Positions 55,215 to 64,000 of a stretch of 64,000 nucleotides of DNA are shown piece after piece. The stretch's first letter is position 1. Every line of letters starts with the position of its first letter. Made by a program: the position numbers and the translations under genes. The notes beneath the pieces were generated by a model. The model was not told where the DNA came from, ran no database searches, and worked only from the letters and a program-made list of their open reading frames with translations. The DNA is taken from the NCBI RefSeq assembly GCF_009829915.1, contig NZ_SZZW01000006.1, positions 1 to 64,000 on the forward strand, given 5' to 3'. This DNA comes from Pantoea sp. Nvir (GTDB lineage: Bacteria > Pseudomonadota > Gammaproteobacteria > Enterobacterales > Enterobacteriaceae).

Positions 55215-56291
55215 ATGAACCCCAAAAGAAAGATATTTTTTATTAACGTGATTATCTCTCTCTACTCACTGTTTAACAGGCAAAGAAACAAGTCGGTTTT
55301 GACCAAAAATATTGAATTCAAACGAATTGCTATCTACTCTACAACAGCATTAGGTGATCTGTTATTTAACACACCTGCTATTAAGGCAATAAAAAAACGG
55401 TTTCCCCAAGGAAAAGTGTTTTTTGTCACCAGTCAGAAAAATATTACTCTGGTTAAGGGAAGTACCTGGTTCTACCAAGTAGAAGTATGGGACAATAAAA
55501 TAAAAAATATACACAAAATTTTGAAAAAATTATGGGTATTTAAACCAGAAATAACCTTTATTCTGCATGCAAATATTTATTATGACGTACTATGTGCAAA
55601 GATATCCGGCTCTACCTATATCGTACGCGATAATTTTGCTAATTCTCCAACAAGCCTTAACCGTTGGTTAGATCATTATTCAAAATCTGAAAATACACAT
55701 ATTATTCATCGTAAATTAAGGATGATAGAGTATCTAGGATGTGACACGACTGATATCCGAATGGAATTTCCCATTAATATTGCTATACCACCGAAACCCA
55801 CTAATAAATGTCTTATTGGTTTTCAAATGGGTGCATCTAAGCCAGAGCGCTGTTGGCCAGTCCAATGTTTTATAGAGTTGGCTACGTTAATTTTAGCTGC
55901 GGATAAAAATACCGATATAATACTAACCGGTACTCAAAAGGATATAAAGTTAGAACAAGATTTTCTTAAAGTTCTGCCGGAAGAGTTGAAAAAAAAAGTT
56001 ATTTCTCTTGTTGGCAAAACCAGCCTAGTTCAATTGATACAGCAGATTGGCACATTTACGTTACTAATTACTGGTGACACTGGTCCTCTACAAATTGCTA
56101 TTACAGTGCAAACTCCGACAATCAGCTTATATATAGGAGCTAATCCGCGTCACACTGGTCCTTACCAGGATCTACATCTACATAAGACCATCTGTATTGA
56201 AACACAGGAAGATGACGATAAATCCCTTCCACTGTGGAAGATAAGTGCTGAATCAGTGTTCGCACAGATGCAGCTGCTACTGCAGCGCTAA
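55215..56291 (+). CDS. Family 9 glycosyltransferase (heptosyltransferase-like), LPS core
   Basis: GT9 family protein of the ADP-heptose:LPS heptosyltransferase type. After a basic, A+T-rich N-terminal extension (to about residue 40) comes the N-domain start RIAIYSTTALGDLLFNTPAIKAIKKRFP, equivalent to WaaC/WaaF/WaaQ starts. The C-domain shows IGFQMGASKPERCWP and ITGDTGPLQIAITVQTPTISLYIGANP, the nucleotide-sugar binding signature. I prefer the ATG at 55215 (358 residues); a TTG three codons earlier is possible. No good ribosome binding site. It stands alone, divergent from yibN, with codons and composition more A+T-rich than its neighbours. Acceptor and sugar cannot be assigned; WaaQ-like addition of a side heptose is one option. 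Confidence 0.85.
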   Translation: MNPKRKIFFINVIISLYSLFNRQRNKSVLTKNIEFKRIAIYSTTALGDLLFNTPAIKAIKKRFPQGKVFFVTSQKNITLVKGSTWFYQVEVWDNKIKNIHKILKKLWVFKPEITFILHANIYYDVLCAKISGSTYIVRDNFANSPTSLNRWLDHYSKSENTHIIHRKLRMIEYLGCDTTDIRMEFPINIAIPPKPTNKCLIGFQMGASKPERCWPVQCFIELATLILAADKNTDIILTGTQKDIKLEQDFLKVLPEELKKKVISLVGKTSLVQLIQQIGTFTLLITGDTGPLQIAITVQTPTISLYIGANPRHTGPYQDLHLHKTICIETQEDDDKSLPLWKISAESVFAQMQLLLQR

Positions 56292-57132
56292 ATCAATCAA
56301 TACTTGTGATACTCTACATCATAGATGTAATACAAGCTGTACGTGTGAAAAAGGATGTCCTAAATAATTTTAATAACACCTTAAAATCTCTGGACGAACT
56401 AACATTAAAATCCCCTGTAAAAAATAAAAGAAAAACAAGATATATACATCTCATCAACACTCTGGTATACGTATCTCAATTGACAGTTTCTCTTTCATTC
56501 AATATTGAAGCATTCAATATTGAAGCTTGTATAATATATTTCCTTAAATAAGCATTTATCAGACCTTAAGAAAATTTTCTGTCGTAATCAGGATGCAATA
56601 AAAAGCGGATAATCACTACACATATAGCATTCGTAGATAAATTGAATGTGTATTTTTTTACATAAAATCACAATTCTAATTGTGCGAAATTACTTAACTC
56701 AATCATATGCAAATAGTTTTTATTTCGTCCTTTCCACTGAATTCTCCTTGATAAGCAAAATACTTCAAATGGATAAGGTGAAGTTCGTATGAAAAATTAG
56801 CAATAAAAACAGTATCAACCAAATCTTATTTTCTATAAGATCAGTCGCTATTAGAACAAAATAGCGATACAGAATTTGTACTGTAAATAAAATATAATAT
56901 ATTTTTTGTATTGTTCTAAAACACATTAGAATACAACACTAAAAAAGTTGATGAATGTCAACTATAAATTTAAGGTATTTCATAAACACCTTAAGAACTT
57001 GCTGTTCCTCCAGAAACACACACCAACAAATAAAAAATTATCATCTTTGCCATGAGAAATAAACATCGATCTTAAAATAGTAATTTAATTCTTGAAAGAA
57101 AAGCACTTTTTACTTTTTATTTGTAATATACA
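56292..57132. other. Non-coding, very A+T-rich spacer
   Basis: Lies between the ends of two LPS genes that face each other. A 15-bp unit (CATTCAATATTGAAG) is duplicated in tandem at 56496-56525. An 81-codon plus-strand frame at 56306 begins with a rare start and is poor in structure; I regard it as chance. No terminator is obvious. Confidence 0.5.
56496..56525 (+). repeat. 15-bp tandem duplication
   Basis: Two perfect adjacent copies of a 15-base unit in non-coding DNA, each internally palindromic around CAATATTG. Confidence 0.95.
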
Positions 57133-58029
57133 TTAAGTATCATTTAATAATATTTTTTTAAAAATTTCACTCCCCAGAGCACTATTCGGAGACAAGTTAT
57201 AAACCACAACATTTTCCTTCTGCATTATCCTACTAGAATGTAAAAAAGAGGGCTTAATCAGAGATTGAAAACTCGACTCTAGCGAATTTTGCATAATATC
57301 TGTTTCATTTTCATAAAAACGCGGTGCAGAAAAATTAGTCATATCAACTCCAGCAATGAAGATAGTTCTTGCGCCTAGATAATAGGCGATTTGTAAAGCC
57401 CAGTAAGAAACTGTAGCCGCATCAATTACTCCTTGCCGAATATCTTGGCAAAAACCGATATTATTATTTCCTGGAGCAAGACTCATGCCAGAAAGCAAGT
57501 GACTTTTTTTAGCATAATTGGCAAGTGTAACGTGAGCTTGAAATACCTTATATCTGATATCTTCTACAATGGTAATACGACATTTTATAGTGTCGCATCC
57601 CATTGTAATGAAAATATCATTAAGACAATGAATAGTAATAAAGAGTATCAAATTTTGATCTTGAATGATTCGGTGAACAACTTCATGCCTATATTTTACA
57701 AAATCTCGATCAATAATAACGTAATAATAAAACTTAATACTATCGCATAAATAATAAGCACCATTGACGCCCAGCGCTTTAAAATGCGCTAGCTTCTTAA
57801 GATCAAGAATCTTCACCGACGGCCCAGTCGCAATAATTACGAGGGAATCTTGATGGCTAGCGTGTAATGCCGAAAGATCTTCTAAAACGATCTTTCGCCC
57901 TTTCCAGTCTAATGAATTGATGTGTCCTTCCGGTGCGCGTCCTATTCTGACGTGCGGCCATAAGTTTTCATTGTGCCGATAAGAGCGTGGATGCGTGTAA
58001 CGATAAATTTGTTTCCAGATTGATCGCAT
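57133..58029 (-). CDS. waaZ: WaaZ-like LPS core protein (probable Kdo III transferase)
   Basis: Resembles E. coli RfaZ/WaaZ, the protein needed for adding a third Kdo residue to the LPS inner core. The matching blocks are the N-terminal SLVIIATGPSVKILDLKKL and LGVNGAYYL, the central GFCQDIRQGVIDAATVSYWALQIAYYLG, IFIAGVDMTNFSAPRFYE (E. coli ICSGLDLTGSCSRFYDE), and NVVVYNLSPNSALG near the C-terminus. It starts immediately after the waaC stop, so translation is coupled. Lower G+C content than waaC. The assignment rests on motif similarity; a related pyrophosphokinase-like or sialyltransferase-like fold (DUF115 type) is the alternative. Confidence 0.75.
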   Translation of the reverse strand: MRSIWKQIYRYTHPRSYRHNENLWPHVRIGRAPEGHINSLDWKGRKIVLEDLSALHASHQDSLVIIATGPSVKILDLKKLAHFKALGVNGAYYLCDSIKFYYYVIIDRDFVKYRHEVVHRIIQDQNLILFITIHCLNDIFITMGCDTIKCRITIVEDIRYKVFQAHVTLANYAKKSHLLSGMSLAPGNNNIGFCQDIRQGVIDAATVSYWALQIAYYLGARTIFIAGVDMTNFSAPRFYENETDIMQNSLESSFQSLIKPSFLHSSRIMQKENVVVYNLSPNSALGSEIFKKILLNDT

Positions 58030-58992
58030 TTAAAGTAGCTCTTTGAGTTTCGCTAAAACCTCGTTGGCGCCTATTGCAGCCATATTCCCTTTGTTAGCTT
58101 TTATGATGTGTTGATTTTGCCCGTAACTACCAATTAATTTTGGATCTGTTGGCCCATAAAGCGTGATATTTGGGCGATCTAGTGCCGCTGCTAGATGGCT
58201 TAACCCAGTATCTACTGACACTACTGCTTTTGCGCCTCCCAGAACGTATGCAACTTCTTTCAACGTCAATTGCGGGAGTATTTCCACATAATCAAAACCT
58301 TCTGCTATCCAATGTACGCGCTGATACTCATGCTCAGAACTCCAAAGTAATTTAATGCAGACTTTAGTGGGCTGCAATAGACTAATAAGTTCTCGCCAGT
58401 AACTAGCCGGCCAGTGTTTATTATCTCGCGTCGTAGCGTGGAGAAATACTAAATAAGGGGCAGAGTCATGCGGGATGTTTTGTAGAAAATGCGCAGCGAT
58501 AGCATAATTGCCTTTCATCGGTGACTTTTCATAACCGAGACTCTTAGCACATAGCTCTCGTTGGCGTTCTACGGCATGTTGCTGTTTGTTAATTTCATGA
58601 CATTTATCATACCACCAGCTAGCGAAAGGCTCGCACGCGCTGCTGCTGTCCTGACCGTGCTTAACTCCTCTAGCTAGACGCGTAACTAGCGCAGCGCTTT
58701 TAACTAATCCTTGAGTATCAATTACCGCATCATATTGACGTGACTGTAAATTACATTTAAAACGTACGCGTTCTTCATGCTGCTTACTGCCAAACCAGTG
58801 CTTACGCCAGCGGCGAATTGCTACAGGCAACACCTTATCTACCCCTGGATGCCAGGAAGGAATTTGGACAAAATTTTCCTCCACTACCCAGTCAAAACGA
58901 ATACCTGGGATTGCCTGCATGGCGTCGGTTAAGGCTGGTAAAGTATTAATAATATCGCCCATCGACGACATTTTAATAATCAAAACATGCAT
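58030..58992 (-). CDS. waaC: Lipopolysaccharide heptosyltransferase I (WaaC)
   Basis: GT9 enzyme adding the first L-glycero-D-manno-heptose to Kdo2-lipid A at the inner face of the cytoplasmic membrane. MHVLIIKMSSMGDIINTLPALTDA at the N-terminus carries the catalytic-loop SSMGD with the conserved aspartate D13; FLHATTRDNKHWP, and VSVDTGLSHLAAALDRPNITLYGPTDP bind the ADP-heptose. Length 320 (E. coli 319). Its ATG shares one base with the waaF stop, so the genes are coupled in the order hldD-waaF-waaC-waaZ. In E. coli waaL follows; here the WaaZ-like gene does. Confidence 0.97.
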   Translation of the reverse strand: MHVLIIKMSSMGDIINTLPALTDAMQAIPGIRFDWVVEENFVQIPSWHPGVDKVLPVAIRRWRKHWFGSKQHEERVRFKCNLQSRQYDAVIDTQGLVKSAALVTRLARGVKHGQDSSSACEPFASWWYDKCHEINKQQHAVERQRELCAKSLGYEKSPMKGNYAIAAHFLQNIPHDSAPYLVFLHATTRDNKHWPASYWRELISLLQPTKVCIKLLWSSEHEYQRVHWIAEGFDYVEILPQLTLKEVAYVLGGAKAVVSVDTGLSHLAAALDRPNITLYGPTDPKLIGSYGQNQHIIKANKGNMAAIGANEVLAKLKELL

Positions 58993-60023
58993 TAGGATAG
59001 TAACTCGCTCAGTTCTTGATAAACGCGCTGGGGCTGGATATCGATTAGACTCTGATGATATCCCCCTTCAACAGCACCTGTACGCATTTTTTGGTAACCG
59101 GAAATCAGGCGAATTATTCGTACTTGCCTGGAAAGCGGAGGCGTAAACTCGGGACTACTCGGCCCGTATAGAGCTACCAGAGGACGATTAAGCGCAGCAG
59201 CAATATGCATGAGACCGGAATCATTGCTAACTATACCGTAACAGTGTGCGATTAGGATAACTACCTGTTCAAGCTGTGTCGCACCAGCTAAGTTACGACA
59301 ATATGAGCAATCCTCTTTCGGCAGCGCTGCAATAATATCATTGCCTAAATGCCAATCTTTCGTTGAACCCAATAACACTACTTGCTTGCCCTCAGCTATC
59401 AGGTAGTGTGCCAACATTGCATAATGATAGTATGGCCACTGCTTTGCAGTTCCAAACTCTGCGCCGGGACAAAAACCAATAAGCTGCCGCTTTACTGAAA
59501 GATGAAACTGGAAGGCAATTTTTATTTTCTCATGCTCTTCTACTTGAATTTGTGGCCAGAGCAGTGGCTGAGGTAATTGTCTTGCTGAGGCTACTGGAAT
59601 ATCGTAACCTAGTGCGACATAGCGCTCCACCATCAAGGGAAAGGCGGTTTTATCTAGCATACGTATGTCATTAAGCAGGCCATAACGCATCTCGCCGCAC
59701 CATCCAATACGGCGTTTAATCCCTGCAAACAAAGGTACCAACGCGGACTTAAAGGAGTTTGGTAGCACATAGGCGCGGTCATAACCGCTAACTCGCAATG
59801 CTTTCCCAAGTCGGTATCTTTCGCCGATCGCGAGCGCACCATGACCTATATGCATCGTTATCGCTTGGTTGATTTCTTGCATGCGAGAAAGCAACGAACA
59901 GCACCACGCGGGAGCTATTACGTCAATGATAGCATCCGGATATTGAGATTTAAGGGTGCGGTAGAGACTATGCGACATTACCATATCACCAATCCATGAT
60001 GGGCCAATAACTAGAATTTTCAT
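58992..60023 (-). CDS. waaF: Lipopolysaccharide heptosyltransferase II (WaaF)
   Basis: GT9 enzyme adding the second heptose to the LPS inner core. MKILVIGPSWIGDMVMSHSLYRTLK at the N-terminus is the family start, followed by RIGWCGEMRYGLLND, CPGAEFGTAKQWPYYHYA and SNDSGLMHIAAALNRPLVALYGPSSPEFTPPLS (about residues 255-295). Length 343 (E. coli 348). It starts 22 bases after hldD, as in the E. coli operon. The gene appears complete, supporting synthesis of at least a two-heptose core. Confidence 0.97.
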   Translation of the reverse strand: MKILVIGPSWIGDMVMSHSLYRTLKSQYPDAIIDVIAPAWCCSLLSRMQEINQAITMHIGHGALAIGERYRLGKALRVSGYDRAYVLPNSFKSALVPLFAGIKRRIGWCGEMRYGLLNDIRMLDKTAFPLMVERYVALGYDIPVASARQLPQPLLWPQIQVEEHEKIKIAFQFHLSVKRQLIGFCPGAEFGTAKQWPYYHYAMLAHYLIAEGKQVVLLGSTKDWHLGNDIIAALPKEDCSYCRNLAGATQLEQVVILIAHCYGIVSNDSGLMHIAAALNRPLVALYGPSSPEFTPPLSRQVRIIRLISGYQKMRTGAVEGGYHQSLIDIQPQRVYQELSELLS

Positions 60024-60045
60024 CTTCGGTAAGCGCTTCCTTCCC

Positions 60046-60978
60046 TTATGTATTGCAGTTCAGCCAAGACATATATTCAGTTACTCCCTGAGCCACTTTT
60101 TTGAAGGGTTTATCATAACCAGTCGCACGTAGGCGCGTTAGGTTGGCCTGGGTATAAGTCTGATAGCGGCCTTTTAGTTTAAAAGGTAAAGGTATATATT
60201 TAATCTGTCCTTTCTGGTGAAACTTCAGTACTGTATCTGCGACCTCTTGAAATGATTCAGCATGACCAGTGCCACAATTATAGATACCGAAAATATTATT
60301 TTCCCAACACCACATATTCACCGCTACAACGTCGTCAACATGAACAAAGTCGCGTTTGAAACTATCGCTCCCTTCAAACAGTTCTGGATACTCACCATTG
60401 TTAATTTGTGTGTTAAGATGAAACGCTACGCTTGCCATGCTGCCTTTGTGTCCTTCACGTGGGCCGTAAACATTGAAGTAGCGAAAACCACATACCGGCG
60501 ATTTCGCTAATGGCAGGAGCTGACGTACGTAGTGATCAAATAGCATTTTGGAGTAACCATATATGTTCAAAGGTTGTTCATATTTGCGTTTTTCAATAAA
60601 ATGGCCACTGTTTCCTCCATAGATGGCAGCCGAAGAAGCATATAGAAAAGGAATTTCGCGATCTAAACAATAGTGCATCAGGTTCTTAGAGTAATGATAG
60701 TTGTTATCCATCATGTACTTTCCATCCCACTCGGTAGTAACAGTGCAGGCCCCTTCGTGGAATACTGCCTCAATCGAATTAAAATTTTTACCTGCGGCTA
60801 TATAGGTGAAGAAAAACTCTTTATCCATGTAATCACTGATACTCAGATCAGCCAGATTGATGCACTTAGTACCATTTTTTAAGTTGTCAACTACCAAAAT
60901 ATCGCTCATACTGCGCTCATTAAGTTTTTTGACGATATTACTACCAATCATTCCTGCGCCACCGGTTACAATAATCAT
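60046..60978 (-). CDS. hldD: ADP-L-glycero-D-manno-heptose 6-epimerase HldD
   Basis: Short-chain dehydrogenase/reductase that turns ADP-D-glycero- into ADP-L-glycero-manno-heptose, the donor used by WaaC and WaaF. The NADP-binding motif [12 protein letters not shown] is at residues 5-16, and the catalytic YxxxK in [11 protein letters not shown] (Y140/K144 region); [20 protein letters not shown] and RDFVHVDDV are conserved. Length 310 equals E. coli. First gene of the hldD-waaF-waaC-waaZ operon. The upstream region holds a 16-bp perfect palindrome next to a -10-like TATGAT. Confidence 0.98.
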   Translation of the reverse strand: MIIVTGGAGMIGSNIVKKLNERSMSDILVVDNLKNGTKCINLADLSISDYMDKEFFFTYIAAGKNFNSIEAVFHEGACTVTTEWDGKYMMDNNYHYSKNLMHYCLDREIPFLYASSAAIYGGNSGHFIEKRKYEQPLNIYGYSKMLFDHYVRQLLPLAKSPVCGFRYFNVYGPREGHKGSMASVAFHLNTQINNGEYPELFEGSDSFKRDFVHVDDVVAVNMWCWENNIFGIYNCGTGHAESFQEVADTVLKFHQKGQIKYIPLPFKLKGRYQTYTQANLTRLRATGYDKPFKKVAQGVTEYMSWLNCNT

Positions 60979-61868
60979 ATGCTGTGTTTTGACTTTGATG
61001 TGAAACGGGCGTCTTCACGCGTTAATAACTCTCATAATAACACTATCATACACCTTGTGCACAAGGTCAGCGGATCAATGCAACACGAGGTGCTTATATA
61101 ACTAACTGATGCGTACTATGCTGTTAAATGAATTATGATAAAATAACAAGAATATATAACACATATTATAAACAACGAATTAGAAAATAAACTGGCTTGC
61201 GGATGATTTCATCCGCTGGTAACGGAGGGCTATTTTGGCGCAGTACACACGAACATGAGAAATGTGATGAACTTTATCATATACTATTACAAGCAAGTAT
61301 ATTTCACCTAAGACAATATGTCCGCTGTAAAACATTTTTCCTTCTAATTATGTGGTTAAGCGTATGTTTATCAGCACATGCTAATAAAGTTGAAGTGCTA
61401 ATGTGGGCATTCACTATGATAATAAATTATGCTTTGCACTACGTATCTAATTAGCATGACGCGCCCCTTGAGTATAGTAACGCACGAGAAGAATCTCTGT
61501 TCTGTAATGGAACAGCTCGGTATGGGCAACGCAAGGTCGGCTGAGAGCGATGTCTGGCATAGTGCGCATAGTTCGTTACTGGAAGAGTAACAGAGCACGC
61601 GGATATATTTGATTATTGGATACTCTACAAACTTCAATGAGAATTTTATTAGAATCAGGTTGATTTTTAAGTAACTATGTAGTATCACCATGCAGGATCG
61701 TAAGATGCTTAAAATCTGTTAAAAATAGCAGCTTTTCTGCCTATGACTTTTAAATAACTTTTGATAAAAAGCAATCTAGTTATTTAGGTAAGAAGAAGGT
61801 AGGAATGAGTAAACCAGGATCTGCATTACATCTCAATTCAAAAATAGAAAGTAAAGCGCGCTGCAGCG
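60979..61868. other. Upstream region of hldD and decayed spacer
   Basis: The first 130 bases form the hldD promoter region with a palindrome (separate entry). Between about 61190 and 61690 several short frames on both strands break each other; a plus-strand stretch near 61460-61560 has coding-like composition but no recognisable product. kbl/tdh and htrL, the E. coli neighbours, were not identified. Possibly the remnant of another LPS gene. Confidence 0.45.
61052..61067. promoter_or_regulatory. 16-bp perfect palindrome in the hldD promoter region
   Basis: ACCTTGTGCACAAGGT is fully self-complementary and lies about 75 bases upstream of the hldD start. On the minus strand it is followed after one base by TATGAT, a possible -10 box. 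The location suits an operator or an unusual promoter element; no regulator for it is known to me in this operon. Confidence 0.5.
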
Positions 61869-63056
61869 TCACCGTAGTTTGCGAAAGCAACAAGATAAAA
61901 AAGTATCAAGCAAATTTGGGATCTTTTTTTCTTTTTTACTATGGCCTTCATAACTTTCTGATATTAGAGATAGATAGCACTTACAGGCTACCGATGTATC
62001 GAAATTTGAGAAATCAATTTGCGTTAAATCAGGTGGATGTTGGTAAATTTCTAGTATAGTCCTTGATAAGGAAGCAACATTAAGATCTGCTAGGCCTCGT
62101 GCCAGTTCTCCCTGTAATAAGGTAACCGGACCTCCGGGACATCTCGTGCTAACTACCGGTGTGCCACACAGCATTGATTCAATCAGCACATTACCAAAGC
62201 CCTCACTATCCGAACTTAACACCAGTAAGCTAGCACACGCCATCCAAGCATAGGGGTTATCGGAGAACCCCTGAAAGATAACACGTTGTTCAATACCCAA
62301 CTCTCTAGCTTGAGCGCGCAACGCCTCCGTCTTTTCTTTGCTTCCTTTGCCCAACAATACCAACGGTATGGTAAGATTTGTAAGTGCATATGCTTGAAGC
62401 AGACGGTCATGACGTTTTATTTCGTGAAAACGACCAACATGCAAAATAAACTTTTTGGCAGGAATAGTAATAGACTCCTGCGCCTGCTTCTTGATGGCAG
62501 CAATATCAAATGGATTAGAGATCACCGCTTTACCGCGTAGAATGACGTTAAATACTGACTGTAAATCTTCCAATACATAAGCAGAGACACCAATAACATT
62601 ACGCTGCTGGTAAATTCGCTGAATTTTTCTCTTCTTCAGCCAGCGTAACAGGACGCTACCATGCCCCAAATAAGAATCAGATAAAACACCGTGTAAGCAG
62701 AACCAAGTTTTGCTCGCTTTTAACGCGGTGCTTCGTCTGACAATACGGTCTGTTTTATGCAAATGCGAAACAATAAGATCAAACTCACCTCCCTGGCGCT
62801 CTGCTTCCTGTATCACCTTATTTAAAAGACTTGCCCGTCGTCGTAGTTCCGTTAGCTTGCGCCAGGGTTTATGACAACAATCTTTAATTACATGGTAATC
62901 TACTCCTTCAGGCAACGTATATTCACAAATATTTTGCAGTGAAAAAAGGGAAACGCGCTGCTTGGCAGCAAGAAAACCCGCCACCAGGGTTATTACAACT
63001 TTCTCGGCACCTCCACCTGGAAGCCCATCTATTACCATTAAGATACGTTTTGACAA
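61869..63056 (-). CDS. Family 4 glycosyltransferase, probably LPS core
   Basis: GT-B fold glycosyltransferase. N-terminal ILMVIDGLPGGGAEKVVITLVAGF (about residues 5-28) is the typical GT4 glycine-rich start with the AEK motif. The C-domain has FILHVGRFHEIKRHDRLLQAY (about 205-225), VIFQGFSDNPYAWM, and the EX7E catalytic block SDSEGFGNVLIESMLCGTPVVS (about 290-312). The frame opens with TTG (63054-63056), with no strong ribosome binding site; an ATG six codons later cannot be excluded. The 395-residue product resembles GT4 enzymes such as WabH found in enterobacterial core clusters. Acceptor unknown. It is divergent from the deacetylase gene and upstream of hldD on the same strand. Confidence 0.85.
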   Translation of the reverse strand: MSKRILMVIDGLPGGGAEKVVITLVAGFLAAKQRVSLFSLQNICEYTLPEGVDYHVIKDCCHKPWRKLTELRRRASLLNKVIQEAERQGGEFDLIVSHLHKTDRIVRRSTALKASKTWFCLHGVLSDSYLGHGSVLLRWLKKRKIQRIYQQRNVIGVSAYVLEDLQSVFNVILRGKAVISNPFDIAAIKKQAQESITIPAKKFILHVGRFHEIKRHDRLLQAYALTNLTIPLVLLGKGSKEKTEALRAQARELGIEQRVIFQGFSDNPYAWMACASLLVLSSDSEGFGNVLIESMLCGTPVVSTRCPGGPVTLLQGELARGLADLNVASLSRTILEIYQHPPDLTQIDFSNFDTSVACKCYLSLISESYEGHSKKEKKIPNLLDTFLSCCFRKLR

Positions 63057-63204
63057 AGTATTTTCTTATTTACTCAGAATAATGGACAATCATGAACTCC
63101 TATATAACCTATACTAGGTGTTCTATTATCACATTGAAATGTTACCAGTCTATAAATTAGACCATAACTATAGTTCTCCTTTTTAAAATATTTGGTAGGA
63201 CATT

Positions 63205-64000
63205 ATGACAAAACCATCATTCCTTATCACTATTGATACTGAGGGTGATAACCTCTGGCATAGTTATCGCACCATTACCACTTGCAACACCGCGTTTATC
63301 CCGCGGTTTCAGTCTCTTTGTGAACGTTTTAGCCTGAAGCCAACTTGACTGACTAACTATGAAATGGCAATGGATCCAGCGTACGTCGAATTTGCAAGTG
63401 ACGTTGTCGTCCGTAATCAAGGTGAAGTAGGCATGCATTTACATGCCTGGAACAGTCCACCGCAGACGCCATTAACAGACGACGACTGGCGTTGGCAGCC
63501 TTACTTAATTGAATACCCTGACGATGTGCTATACGCCAAAGTCGCCTTTATGACTAACCTTCTGGAAGAAATCTTTTGTATCAAAATGCGTAGCCATCGT
63601 TCAGGTCGCTGGGCTTTTGATGAACGCTACGCTAAGGCGCTAATTAAACTTGGTTATCTAGTTGACTGCTCTGTTACACCGCGCGTCAACTGGCGTTTTG
63701 ATCGAGGTACACCGCAAGGAGGAAGTGGCACTGACTATACTCATTTCCCACGTCACGCCTATTTTATAGATCCCAACAATATAGCTTGTCCGGGAGATTC
63801 TCCTCTACTGGAAGTACCGATGACCATCCAGTATAAATATTCATCTTTAGTGAATAAGTTTAAGCAAGTTATCTATAAGGTGCAAGGTAAGCAACGCAGC
63901 CCAGCGGTCTACTGGCTGCGTCCTTCCGGTGGTAACTTGGAGAGCATGAAACATGTAATTGAACAATCATTGCTGGAAGGCCATGATTATGTTGAGTTCA
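63205..64000 (+). pseudogene. Polysaccharide deacetylase family gene with in-frame TGA, running off the window
   Basis: NodB-type deacetylase-like protein of the sort found in enterobacterial LPS core clusters. From the ATG at 63205 (after GGTAGGA) it reads MTKPSFLITIDTEGDNLW, with the metal-binding aspartate region, then reaches TGA at 63346-63348 (codon 48, between KPT and LTNYEMA). The same frame continues open to the window end, with GEVGMHLHAWNSPP (metal-binding histidines), MRSHRSGRWAFDERY and LRPSGGN. Only one base change breaks it, so this is either a young pseudogene, a sequencing error or a read-through case. A restart at the ATG at 63364 would lack the first metal ligand. The 3' end lies outside. 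Confidence 0.75.

Noticed and set aside
56306-56551. 81-codon plus-strand frame after the GT9 gene
   Set aside because: Rare start codon, includes the 15-bp tandem duplication, and no known domain.
61197-61691. Overlapping frames on both strands upstream of hldD
   Set aside because: They interrupt each other, lack starts with ribosome binding sites and have no recognisable product; treated as a decayed spacer.
63346-63348. Genome-wide reassignment of UGA to tryptophan
   Set aside because: Intact genes here, such as secB and hslU, end in TGA and use TGG for tryptophan; one TGA cannot support recoding.

Overview
The window reads as part of the chromosome of a gammaproteobacterium of the Enterobacterales undergoing host-restricted genome reduction. 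The proteins match Escherichia coli counterparts almost residue for residue in many stretches, and gene order follows E. coli in long runs. Yet only about 62% of the window is intact coding sequence, A+T-rich spacers of 0.3-2 kb separate most genes, and the spacers often hold decayed copies of exactly the gene E. coli has at that place. No insertion sequence, prophage, integrase, toxin-antitoxin, secretion or defence module was seen. This fits an obligate insect endosymbiont at an intermediate stage (for example a sharpshooter symbiont like Baumannia or a Sodalis-allied mealybug symbiont); the exact taxon cannot be fixed from the sequence alone.

Layout. The left edge carries an rrn-type P1/P2 promoter pointing out of the window, then gmhB. 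From 2.2 to 26.5 kb runs a chain ordered as in E. coli: tatC, tatB, a dead tatA, ubiB, rmuC, metE, metR, recQ (C-terminally frameshifted), corA, a dead uvrD, yigB, dapF, lptM, cyaA, hemC, hemD and a four-gene tRNA operon (Arg-His-Leu-Pro). After the site of a lost enterobacterial common antigen cluster come rho, trxA, dead rhlB, dead gppA and rep (26.9-33.4 kb). Next are metF, metB, metJ, rpmE, priA, hslV, hslU, rraA, dead zapB, fpr, tpiA, pfkA, dead cpxR, and cysE-gpsA-secB-grxC-yibN (34-55 kb). The right end (55-64 kb) is a lipopolysaccharide core cluster: a family 9 glycosyltransferase, a WaaZ-like protein, waaC, waaF, hldD, a family 4 glycosyltransferase and a polysaccharide deacetylase gene with an in-frame stop.

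How the genes work together. Two themes survived decay. The first is sulfur amino acid and cofactor supply: cysE, metB, metF, metE with both regulators (MetR and MetJ) and intact tandem MetJ operators at three promoters, plus dapF, hemCD, ubiB and the riboflavin phosphatase YigB. The second is a Gram-negative envelope with inner-core LPS: gmhB, hldD, waaC, waaF, waaZ-like, lptM, gpsA. Lost or damaged functions lie in DNA repair and recombination (uvrD, recQ HRDC domain, xerC), envelope stress sensing (cpxR), division accessories (zapB, ftsN not seen), RNA degradosome (rhlB), the stringent response (gppA) and TatA.

I did not find a novel biological system. The most informative observations are TatBC without TatA, the preserved methionine regulon, the conserved UUG start of cyaA, a sigma32-type promoter before hslVU, a 16-bp perfect palindrome before hldD, loss of encoded CCA ends in three of four tRNAs, the deacetylase with an in-frame UGA, and repeated short adjacent duplications in decaying DNA.
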